6,185 bases of DNA. It comes from Thiobacillus sp. (GTDB taxonomy: Bacteria; Pseudomonadota; Gammaproteobacteria; Burkholderiales; Thiobacillaceae). The stretch lies in contig DONB01000178.1 of assembly GCA_003510325.1 (NCBI GenBank), forward strand, positions 3,463 through 9,647, written 5' to 3'. The notes under the pieces were generated by a model. The model searched no databases and had not been told where the DNA came from. It saw only the letters and a program-made list of their open reading frames with translations. Shown piece after piece: positions 1 to 5,232 of this stretch; within the stretch, counting starts at the first letter, position 1; each line of letters begins with the position of its first letter. Made by a program: the position numbers and the translations under genes.

Positions 1-590
1 TCGGCCAGGTGACCGACACCTTCACCCGCAGCGGCAGCCGCTACACGCTGACCAGCGAAACGCGCGCGAGCGGTCCGCTTAAAATGCTGTGGCCGGGCAG
101 CATCCGGCTCGAAAGCACCGGCGTGGTGACGCCGCAGGGCCTGCGCCCCACCCAGTTCCGGCATGCCCGCAGCGATGCGCCGCACAAGCTGGCGACCGCG
201 CGCCTCGACTGGAAACAGCGCAGCATCGCCTACCAGTACAAGGGAAGATCGTGGACGGTCGACGGCTTGCAGGCCGGAGCGCAGGATCAGCTTTCGCAGA
301 TGTATCAGTTCATGTTCGCGCCCAGGCTGCCCGCCGACTACAGCCTGCAGGTGGTGAGCGGGCGTGATCTCAACGACTATCGCTATGCGCGCAGCGACGG
401 CGGCGCCATCCAGACGCCGCTGGGCGCGCTGGCGACCCAGCAATACCAGCGCATCACCCAAAAACCCGACGAAAAGGCCATCACTGTATGGGTCGCCCCC
501 ACGCGCGATAATCTGCCGGTGCAGATCCGCGTCAGCGAAGACGGCGTCACGCTCGAACAGCGTCTGGTGAGCGCCAGCGTAAAAGGCTGA
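1..590 (+). CDS. DUF3108 domain protein, 5' end cut by window edge
   Basis: The reading frame is open from the left edge (first whole codon at 3-5) to TGA at 588-590, giving 195 visible residues. A GTG at 9-11 is in frame but is probably internal, because the visible text starts mid-domain: a Gly-Gln pair leads into a Tyr-Thr-Leu-Thr-Ser strand, as inside DUF3108 domains. Features typical of the family are alternating beta-strand stretches, a central MYQFMFAP helix, an LNDYRYA segment, and an ending in which a conserved hydrolysis-resistant-looking beta sheet reads LPVQIRVSEDG. No catalytic motif or cysteine is visible. DUF3108 proteins are usually exported envelope proteins of unknown function; the signal peptide would lie outside the window. 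The next gene is a paralogue only 4 nt downstream, so the two are probably co-transcribed. Family call is good; function is unknown. Confidence 0.85.
   Translation, partial: GQVTDTFTRSGSRYTLTSETRASGPLKMLWPGSIRLESTGVVTPQGLRPTQFRHARSDAPHKLATARLDWKQRSIAYQYKGRSWTVDGLQAGAQDQLSQMYQFMFAPRLPADYSLQVVSGRDLNDYRYARSDGGAIQTPLGALATQQYQRITQKPDEKAITVWVAPTRDNLPVQIRVSEDGVTLEQRLVSASVKG
581..586 (+). promoter_or_regulatory. Ribosome binding site deciding the GTG start at 595
   Basis: AAAAGG lies 8 nt before the GTG at 595, inside the last codons of the upstream DUF3108 gene. It supports the non-ATG start; the next in-frame ATG is at codon 111, inside the linker, and would lose the membrane anchor. Confidence 0.5.
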
Positions 591-594
591 CCGG

Positions 595-1611
595 GTGAGG
601 CGCAGCGTTCGCCCGTGGGGGTTGGCGCTGGCGGCCTCGCTGCTGCTGCATGGCAGCCTGCTGGGCGGACTGGAGTGGCGGTTGCCGCAGTGGGCGCCGC
701 TTCCCGAACCGTCCGCTTACGATGTGACGCTGGTTTCGGCATCGCCCCCGGCACCTGCCGAAGCGGCCTCGCCACCACCCCGGACACCGCCGCCTCCGCC
801 CAGGCCGGCGCAGACGGCCCCACCCCCCGAGCAGCCTGTTACGCCTCTTCCAGAGCCGCAGGCCGAATCGCCATTCGAAGCGGCCGCGCCCGCCGAACCC
901 GAGGCGACACCCGCTTCGCCGGCCATGCTTCCCGATGCGGCGCCCGTCGAGCCCATTGCCGTTGCCGCGCCACCGATTCTGAATGCTTTGCCGCCGCGCC
1001 TCGACCTGCGGTTCCAGGTGCGCTACGGGCTGGCGGCGGGCGAGCAAACCCTGGTGTGGGTGAACGAAGGCGCGCACTACACGCTGACCAGCGTGGCGTC
1101 GGCGACCGGCCTCGCCGGCGTGTTCTATCGCGGACGCTTCGTGCAGACCAGCCGCGGCCGCATCACGCCGAGTGGGCTGCAGCCGGAAGCGTTCTGGGAT
1201 CAGCGTGGCGACAAGCGCAGCAGTGCGCGTTTCGATGCGGCCGCCGGCCGCCTCACGCTGGATCCGGCAAAAGGCGCACCGCGCCACTTTGTCTACGAGG
1301 GCGAGGTGCAGGATGCGCTCAGCCTGTTTTTCCAGCTGGCGCTGACCGCGCCGCCGTCCGACGGGACGCTGAGCTACAAGGTGTTCAATGGCAAGAAACT
1401 GCGCGACTACACGTATGAAGTGCGCGGCGAGGAAACGCTGGATACCGAGCTGGGTGTGCTGCGCACGCTGCATCTTTCGCGCGTGGCCGATCGCGATGGC
1501 CGCTTCGAGGCTTGGCTCGCGATCGACCGCCATTACCTGCCTGTGCGCGTGTTGCGCAGCGACGACAAGGGCAGCGAAATGGAACTCAGAGTGCTGTCGA
1601 TCGCGCCCTGA
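595..1611 (+). CDS. Membrane-anchored DUF3108 protein with TonB-like N-terminus and proline-rich linker
   Basis: A 338-residue protein in three parts. Residues 1-26 are two arginines followed by one hydrophobic segment, with Ser15-x3-His19-Gly20, like the TonB anchor that contacts ExbB/ExbD. Residues 33-135 are a proline/alanine/glutamate-rich linker, as in TonB. Residues 137-338 are a DUF3108 domain, paralogous to the preceding gene (shared YTLTS, ITPSGLQP/VTPQGLRP, LRDYTY/LNDYRY, LPVRVLRSDD/LPVQIRVSED blocks). No TonB C-terminal domain is present. The predicted topology is a single inner-membrane helix with the domain in the periplasm. The GTG start at 595 is chosen because it captures the whole anchor and has an AAAAGG ribosome site at 581-586 inside the end of the upstream gene. 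The start lies 4 nt after that gene's stop, so translational coupling is likely. Function is unknown; a role in bridging to the outer envelope is only inference. Confidence 0.85.
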   Translation: MRRSVRPWGLALAASLLLHGSLLGGLEWRLPQWAPLPEPSAYDVTLVSASPPAPAEAASPPPRTPPPPPRPAQTAPPPEQPVTPLPEPQAESPFEAAAPAEPEATPASPAMLPDAAPVEPIAVAAPPILNALPPRLDLRFQVRYGLAAGEQTLVWVNEGAHYTLTSVASATGLAGVFYRGRFVQTSRGRITPSGLQPEAFWDQRGDKRSSARFDAAAGRLTLDPAKGAPRHFVYEGEVQDALSLFFQLALTAPPSDGTLSYKVFNGKKLRDYTYEVRGEETLDTELGVLRTLHLSRVADRDGRFEAWLAIDRHYLPVRVLRSDDKGSEMELRVLSIAP

Positions 1612-1614
1612 CGA

Positions 1615-2073
1615 CTAACGCGGCAATCCACCGACCTGCGTCCGCGCCGTGATGCCGCGGCGCTGGAATTCGCCCTGCCGCACTTCCAGCGCGTAGCGCA
1701 CGTCCGTCGCGGGGCAGTGCAGCGTGTCCGTACGCGGCTGCATGTCGGCGAAGCCCGCGATGCGGCCGGACGCATCAATGAATGCAATCGACAGCGGCAG
1801 CGGCGTGTCGCGCATCCAGAAACAATGCCGGTCCGGCTGTTCGAACACGAACAGCATGCCGCCGTCGGCGGGAAGATGGGTGCGGCCCATCAGCCCGCGG
1901 GCGCGTTGTTGCGGGGTGGCGGCAAGCTCGGCCTGAAAGACGTGCGGACCGATGCGCAGCGGCAGTCGCGCGTCGTTCGCTGCGGCACTCGCGGTGGTGC
2001 ACAGCAGGAGCAGCATGAATGCGCCAGCGCTTGCACTCCAACGCCAACTTTCATTCGATGCGCTATAGCGCAT
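1615..2073 (-). CDS. Exported DUF192 family protein, third gene of the purEK operon
   Basis: With the ATG at 2073 the protein has 152 residues. Residues 1-30 look like a Sec signal peptide: arginines near the start, a hydrophobic core AFMLLLLC, and a likely cleavage after the Ala-Ser-Ala at 28-30. Residues about 36-148 show the DUF192 signature: ELAATPQQRARGLMGR (49-64), GGMLFVFE (71-78), FWMRDTPLPLSIAFID (85-100), then a C-terminal VRYALEVRQGEF segment (125-136). The family is small, usually periplasmic or lipobox-lacking secreted, and has no settled function. An upstream in-frame ATG at 2118 would add 15 residues lying inside purK and would spoil the signal peptide, so I reject it; an internal ATG at residue 20 is less likely. 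The start overlaps the purK stop by 11 nt and has no obvious Shine-Dalgarno sequence, which suggests coupling to purK translation. Confidence 0.88.
   Translation of the reverse strand: MRYSASNESWRWSASAGAFMLLLLCTTASAAANDARLPLRIGPHVFQAELAATPQQRARGLMGRTHLPADGGMLFVFEQPDRHCFWMRDTPLPLSIAFIDASGRIAGFADMQPRTDTLHCPATDVRYALEVRQGEFQRRGITARTQVGGLPR
2058..2073. repeat. Perfect 16-bp palindrome at the purK/DUF192 junction
   Basis: ATGCGCTATAGCGCAT reads the same on both strands. In the - strand mRNA it can fold into a 6-bp stem with a UAUA loop. The DUF192 start codon forms the first 3 nt of the stem, and the purK stop TAG (2065-2063) runs from the loop into the second arm. Another copy of ATGCGC lies just upstream on the - strand (2080-2075) and could pair with the same second arm. 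The palindrome is a direct observation; a control role is inference. Confidence 0.6.
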
Positions 2074-3199
2074 GGCGCATCTGTTCGGCCAGCTGCAGCG
2101 CGGTTTCCAGGTCGGCATCCAGCACGTTGAAATGGCCCATCTTGCGACCCGGCCGCGCCGCTTCCTTGCCGTACAGGTGCAGCTTGATGGCGGGGTGCGC
2201 CAGCAGCGCGTCCCAGTGGGGTCCGCCGTCGTGCCAGCGGTCGCCGAGGATGTTGACCATCGCCACCGGTGACAGCAGGCGGGTGTCGCCGAGCGGCAGG
2301 CCGGCGAGTGCGCGCACCTGCTGCTCGAACTGGTCGGTGACGCAGGCGTCCAGCGTGTAGTGGCCTGAGTTGTGCGGACGCGGCGCGATTTCGTTGACCA
2401 TCAACTGGTCGCCGGCGACGAAGAATTCGACTGCCATCACGCCGACATAGCCGAGCTTGTCCGCCACGTCGCGTGCCATCTCGCGCGCCTGATCGGCCAA
2501 GCTGTCGGCCACGCGGGCGGGGACGATGGATACGTCGAGGATGCCGTTCTCGTGGCGGTTTTCGGCAACCGGGAACAGCGCGCATTCGCCCGCGTCGCTG
2601 CGCGCCAGCACCACCGATACCTCGCATTCCAGCTTGACGAAGCCTTCGAGCACGCAGGGCTGGCCGCCGAACTCGCGGAATGCGGCGCGCGCGTCCTCGG
2701 GCGTGTTGATGCGCGCCTGGCCCTTGCCGTCGTAGCCGAAGCGCGACACCTTCAGCAGCGCCGGGGTGCCGGTCGCCGCCAGCGCGGCGTCGATGTCGGC
2801 CTCGCTGTTGACCAGCGCGAACGGCGCGGTGGCGAAGCCGTTGTCGGCAAGCCAGGATTTTTCGTGGCTGCGGTCCTGCACGATGGCCACTGCCGCGGCG
2901 CCGGGCGAGACCCGGCAATGGTTCGCCAGCTCGATCAGGCTCGCGGCAGGCACGTTCTCGAATTCGGTGGTGACGGCGGCGCAGGCAGCGCCAAGCTGTT
3001 TCAGCGCGGCGTGGTCGGTATAGTCGGCGCGCACATGCACATCGGCCATCTGTCCGGCCGGACTGGCGGCATCGGGGTCGAGCACCATGACCTTGTAGCC
3101 CATGGTGCGCGCGGCGATGGTGAACATGCGGCCGAGTTGGCCGCCGCCGAGAATACCGAGCATGGCGCCGGGCAGGATGGGCAGCGACTCACTCGACAT
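2063..3199 (-). CDS. purK: N5-carboxyaminoimidazole ribonucleotide synthase (PurK)
   Basis: PurK is the cytoplasmic ATP-grasp enzyme that converts AIR, ATP and bicarbonate to N5-CAIR in de novo purine synthesis; the product passes to PurE, encoded next to it. The 378 residues match the usual length. Visible in order are the glycine-rich N-terminal loop [11 protein letters not shown] (15-25), [14 protein letters not shown] (40-53), TTEFENVP (77-84), the ATP-grasp loop RFGYDGKGQ (153-161), the metal-binding end of the fold [13 protein letters not shown] (269-281, with N269 and E270), and the C-terminal [16 protein letters not shown] (343-358). No key residue appears lost. The ATG at 3199 overlaps the purE stop by 11 nt and has only a weak GGGG upstream. 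A second in-frame ATG (codon 13) just before the glycine loop is possible but would be short for the family. Confidence 0.97.
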   Translation of the reverse strand: MSSESLPILPGAMLGILGGGQLGRMFTIAARTMGYKVMVLDPDAASPAGQMADVHVRADYTDHAALKQLGAACAAVTTEFENVPAASLIELANHCRVSPGAAAVAIVQDRSHEKSWLADNGFATAPFALVNSEADIDAALAATGTPALLKVSRFGYDGKGQARINTPEDARAAFREFGGQPCVLEGFVKLECEVSVVLARSDAGECALFPVAENRHENGILDVSIVPARVADSLADQAREMARDVADKLGYVGVMAVEFFVAGDQLMVNEIAPRPHNSGHYTLDACVTDQFEQQVRALAGLPLGDTRLLSPVAMVNILGDRWHDGGPHWDALLAHPAIKLHLYGKEAARPGRKMGHFNVLDADLETALQLAEQMRHAL

Positions 3200-3683
3200 C
3201 GGGCAGCCCCATTGCCATCACCGAATCCGCCTGACCGCGGCGGAACTCGTGCAGCTGTTCGGCCAGGCCATTGTCGTAACGCGCGATCAGCGCCGCGGCG
3301 AACAGCGCCGCATTGGCCGCGCCGGCCTCGCCGATGGCAAAAGTGGCGACCGGAATGCCTTTCGGCATCTGCACGATGGACAGCAGCGAGTCCATGCCCT
3401 TGAGATATTTCGACGGCACCGGAACGCCGAGCACCGGAACGATGGTTTTCGACGCGATCATGCCCGGCAGGTGGGCGGCACCGCCGGCGCCCGCGATGAT
3501 GGCCTTGATGCCGCGCGCTTCGGCGGCCGAGGCGTATTCGTAGAGCAGATCCGGCGTGCGGTGCGCAGACACCACCCTAGTTTCGAAATGGATGCCCAAC
3601 TGCTTCAGCAGCATCGCCGCGTGCTTCATCACCTCCCAGTCGCTGGAAGAACCCATCACCACACCGACCAGAGGCGCATTCAT
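3189..3683 (-). CDS. purE: N5-carboxyaminoimidazole ribonucleotide mutase, class I PurE
   Basis: PurE moves the carboxyl group of N5-CAIR to carbon, giving CAIR, the step after PurK. The 164 residues are typical of bacterial class I PurE. The active-site blocks are GSSSDW (11-16; Ser12 and Asp15 equivalent to E. coli Ser16 and Asp19), SAHRTP (39-44; His41, Arg42) and [11 protein letters not shown] (about 65-75), followed by [18 protein letters not shown] and [24 protein letters not shown], the usual class I loop and helix. Its pairing with purK and the class I motifs indicate the bacterial two-step route rather than direct class II carboxylation. It is the first gene of a three-gene operon on this strand and diverges from the DUF486 gene across 81 nt. 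The ATG at 3683 gives the standard N-terminus; the ribosome site before it is poor. Confidence 0.97.
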   Translation of the reverse strand: MNAPLVGVVMGSSSDWEVMKHAAMLLKQLGIHFETRVVSAHRTPDLLYEYASAAEARGIKAIIAGAGGAAHLPGMIASKTIVPVLGVPVPSKYLKGMDSLLSIVQMPKGIPVATFAIGEAGAANAALFAAALIARYDNGLAEQLHEFRRGQADSVMAMGLPDVE

Positions 3684-3710
3684 AGGTCTGACTCGTCGAA
3701 GAAAAGCGGC

Positions 3711-3716
3711 ATTTTA
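3711..3716 (-). promoter_or_regulatory. Candidate -10 element for the purE-purK-DUF192 operon
   Basis: On the - strand this reads TAAAAT (5 of 6 to TATAAT), about 28 nt before the purE ATG. No good -35 lies 16-18 nt further upstream, and I recognise no PurR-type operator. Weak support. Confidence 0.3.
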
Positions 3717-3730
3717 ACGCGAGAGGCTCC

Positions 3731-3736
3731 TACAAT
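3731..3736 (+). promoter_or_regulatory. Candidate -10 element for the DUF486 gene
   Basis: TACAAT (5 of 6 to TATAAT) lies 28 nt before the ATG at 3765. The matching -35 region is poor. It sits only 14 nt from the opposing candidate -10 of purE, so the two divergent promoters would overlap if both are real. Confidence 0.3.
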
Positions 3737-3764
3737 TCGCGCGTCGTCGTTTCGGATCGATGCC

Positions 3765-4112
3765 ATGCCCGTCACCCTGCAAACCGTCCTGCTGCTGACC
3801 GCGTCCAATGTCTTCATGACCTTCGCCTGGTATGCGCACCTGAAGAACCTGGCCGACAAGCCGTGGATCGTCGCCGCGCTGGTGAGCTGGGGCATCGCGC
3901 TGTTCGAATACGCGTTCCAGGTGCCGGCCAACCGCATCGGCTACACCGTGTTGAGCCTGCCGCAACTGAAGATCCTGCAGGAAGTGATCACGCTGTCGGT
4001 GTTTGTGCCGTTCGCGATCTTCTACATGCGGGCGGAACTGAAATGGGATTTCCTGTGGGCCGCGCTGTGCCTGGTGGGCGCGGTCTATTTCATGTTTCGC
4101 GGGACGCAGTGA
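3765..4112 (+). CDS. DUF486 family small integral membrane protein
   Basis: The 115-residue protein is almost entirely hydrophobic, with four predicted membrane helices at about residues 5-24, 34-53, 70-89 and 95-112. The central segment, ALFEYAFQVPANRIGY (45-60) followed by LPQLKILQEVITLSVFVPFAIFYM (65-88), is the hallmark of the DUF486 family. That family belongs to the drug/metabolite transporter fold and is very widely conserved, but its substrate is unknown. Length is normal for the family. The ATG at 3765 is supported by GGA at 3754-3756, 8 nt upstream; the nearby ATG at 3760 is out of frame. The gene diverges from purE, and the next gene on its strand begins 95 nt downstream. Family call is firm; the transported compound, if any, cannot be told. 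Confidence 0.92.
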   Translation: MPVTLQTVLLLTASNVFMTFAWYAHLKNLADKPWIVAALVSWGIALFEYAFQVPANRIGYTVLSLPQLKILQEVITLSVFVPFAIFYMRAELKWDFLWAALCLVGAVYFMFRGTQ

Positions 4113-4196
4113 GCGAGGCGGGCGATTTTTTGGCTATGGTGAAAGTCCCCAGGCTGCTGCGGGCATCCGCCCGGCGGTGCGTTCCTGGCCAACACG

Positions 4197-4204
4197 AAGG
4201 AGGT
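4197..4204 (+). promoter_or_regulatory. Near-perfect Shine-Dalgarno sequence of the cupin gene
   Basis: AAGGAGGT is fully complementary to the 16S rRNA tail and sits 3 nt before the ATG at 4208. It fixes that start, which is needed for a complete signal peptide. It is much stronger than the ribosome sites of purE, purK, DUF192 and the AEC gene, and its spacing is slightly short. Confidence 0.8.
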
Positions 4205-4207
4205 CTC

Positions 4208-4687
4208 ATGCACACTCGAGTGATTGCACGCCGGTCCCGCACACAAGGCTTGCTGCCGGCCTTGCTGCTTTCCGGAGTTTTCGCCGCGGCCGCAGCCGTT
4301 GCAGAGGGTCCGCCGCTTTCGAACACCGCAGGGAATCCCGCGCTCAAGTGGGGCGGCTGTCCCGACTTCATGCCCAAAGGCTGCGAGATTGCGGTGCTCC
4401 ACGGCGATCCGGGCAAAAGCAATGCCGATGTCTTCTTCAGGGTGCCCGCGAATGCAGCGATCCCGCGTCACTGGCACACTTCGGCCGAGCGCATGGTGCT
4501 GGTGGCCGGCGAGCTTCACGTGACCTATGACGGGTATCCGACCGCCGTGCTCACGCCGGGGTCCTATGCCTATGGCCCACCCAGGCTGCCGCATGCGGCG
4601 CTGTGTGGGGCGGCAGGCCCCTGCACCCTGTTCATCGCATTCGAGGCACCGGTGGATGCGGTTGCGAGCGACGATGCCCGGAAATAG
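4208..4687 (+). CDS. Exported single-domain cupin protein
   Basis: The 159-residue protein has a Sec-type signal peptide at 1-32: arginines at 4, 8, 9 and 11, hydrophobic core LLPALLLSGVFAAAAA, likely cut near the Ala at 32. The rest is one cupin barrel. Motif 1 is HWHTSAERMVLVAG (88-101), fitting H-x-H-x3-E-x6-G with His88, His90 and Glu94. Motif 2 is GSYAYGPPRLPHAAL (118-132) with His129. All four usual metal ligands are therefore present, so a bound metal (Fe, Mn, Ni or Zn) is expected but not identifiable. Cys51/Cys59 and Cys133/Cys139 could form disulfides in the periplasm. Substrate and reaction are unknown; small exported cupins include dioxygenase-like enzymes and binding proteins. 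It is followed by a terminator 28 nt after its stop. No clear promoter is seen in the 95 nt before it, so read-through from the DUF486 gene is possible. Confidence 0.88.
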   Translation: MHTRVIARRSRTQGLLPALLLSGVFAAAAAVAEGPPLSNTAGNPALKWGGCPDFMPKGCEIAVLHGDPGKSNADVFFRVPANAAIPRHWHTSAERMVLVAGELHVTYDGYPTAVLTPGSYAYGPPRLPHAALCGAAGPCTLFIAFEAPVDAVASDDARK

Positions 4688-4715
4688 CTGAGCCATGTGC
4701 CTGGCGTCCAAAACA

Positions 4716-4742
4716 AAACGCCCCGCACGGGGCGGGGCGTTT
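4716..4742. terminator. Bidirectional intrinsic terminator between the cupin and DsrC-family genes
   Basis: An 11-bp perfect stem (AAACGCCCCGC at 4716-4726 paired with GCGGGGCGTTT at 4732-4742) encloses a 5-nt loop. It lies 28 nt after the cupin stop and 25 nt after the DsrC-family stop. Read on the - strand it is followed by a T-rich run (TTTTGTTTT), so it should be stronger for the DsrC-family gene; on the + strand the T run is short. Confidence 0.88.
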
Positions 4743-4767
4743 CGGTACGGCGGCTTGCCTGATCAAC

Positions 4768-5100
4768 TCACACGCAACCGGTCGGCTTCGGGGTGCCGGC
4801 GTAGCGGCCGGCCTGCTTGGCGGGCCCGAACGGGAACAGGTCGAACAGGAATTTCTTGTCGCCCCATTCGTCGCCGAATTCTTCCTTCAGGCCCTTCTGC
4901 AGGAAGCGCAGGTTGGGGGCGGTGCCGTTCTGGGCGAACTGGTCGCGCATGTAGTGGATGACCTTCCAGTGGTTCTCGGCCAGTTCCAGGTTGTCTTCCT
5001 TGGCCAGTTCGACAGCCAGTTCCTCGGACCAGTCTTCCAGGTTGACCAGATAGCCTTCAGGGTCGGTTTCGACCATTTTGCCGTTGATTTCACGTTCCAT
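4768..5100 (-). CDS. DsrC/TusE-family sulfur relay protein with a single cysteine
   Basis: The 110-residue protein is the right length for the family and shows its pattern throughout: GYLVNLEDWSEELA (16-29), ENHWKVIHYMRDQF (42-55), LRFLQKGLKEEFG (64-76), and the flexible C-terminal arm RYAGTPKPTGCV (99-110). Family members accept or carry sulfur as a persulfide on the penultimate cysteine, here Cys109. True DsrC has a second cysteine 11 residues earlier; here that position (98) is glycine, so Cys109 is the only cysteine in the protein. It therefore resembles TusE-type carriers, or the extra DsrC-like proteins of sulfur oxidisers, more than DsrC proper. No dsrAB or tus genes are visible nearby. 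The gene has its own promoter, a ribosome site AGGA at 5111-5108, 7 nt before the ATG, and a terminator. I leave the symbol blank because tusE and dsrC cannot be separated here. Confidence 0.92.
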   Translation of the reverse strand: MEREINGKMVETDPEGYLVNLEDWSEELAVELAKEDNLELAENHWKVIHYMRDQFAQNGTAPNLRFLQKGLKEEFGDEWGDKKFLFDLFPFGPAKQAGRYAGTPKPTGCV

Positions 5101-5138
5101 GATGCAGTCCTAGCGTTCAATAAAAATTGCGATGCCGC

Positions 5139-5167
5139 ACAATAGAATAACCAAGTAATTTGGTCAA
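5139..5167 (-). promoter_or_regulatory. Sigma70-type promoter of the DsrC-family gene
   Basis: On the - strand, TTGACC (5167-5162, 5 of 6 to consensus) and TATTGT (5144-5139, 4 of 6) are separated by exactly 17 nt. Transcription would begin near 5132, giving a leader of about 30 nt. The stretch from about 5112 to 5180 is clearly AT-richer than the rest of the window. This is the best promoter seen here. Confidence 0.7.
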
Positions 5168-5171
5168 CCAT
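5147..5171 (-). promoter_or_regulatory. IscR type-1-like operator overlapping the DsrC-family promoter
   Basis: By hand alignment, 20 of 25 positions fit the E. coli IscR type-1 consensus as I remember it. Half-sites on the - strand are ATGGTTGAC (5171-5163) and TTGGTTAT (5154-5147). Inside it is a clean inverted repeat ACCAA-N5-TTGGT (5164-5150). The site covers the whole -35 and most of the spacer, so a bound regulator would be expected to repress. IscR is the Rrf2-family iron-sulfur sensor. The match is seen directly; the identity of the regulator is inference. Confidence 0.5.
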
Positions 5172-5232
5172 TTTCTTTACAGGGGTATTGGGCAGTTTGC
5201 GGCTCGAACGACCACAGCGGGGAAGCCGGCAA

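Noticed and set aside
769..840. Proline-codon repeat in the second DUF3108 gene as a DNA repeat element
   Set aside because: The CCG/CCC-rich stretch is explained by the proline-rich linker; it has no regular unit and stays in frame.
547..1533. Long open frame on the - strand (328 codons) opposite the second DUF3108 gene
   Set aside because: Its translation is arginine/glycine/alanine-rich low-complexity text with no family resemblance, as expected opposite a GC-rich gene. The + strand frame has clear domain structure and a start with a ribosome site.
2372..3403. Long open frame on the + strand (343 codons) opposite purK and purE
   Set aside because: The - strand encodes unmistakable PurK and PurE; the + frame is a compositional mirror with no motifs.
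4113..4207. Promoter or terminator in the gap between the DUF486 and cupin genes
   Set aside because: A T6 run (about 4125-4131) is not preceded by a stable hairpin, and TATGGT has no matching -35. Only the Shine-Dalgarno sequence is convincing.
4603..5145. + strand frame of 180 codons across the terminator and the DsrC-family gene
   Set aside because: It runs through a terminator hairpin and lies antisense to a well-conserved gene; no independent support.
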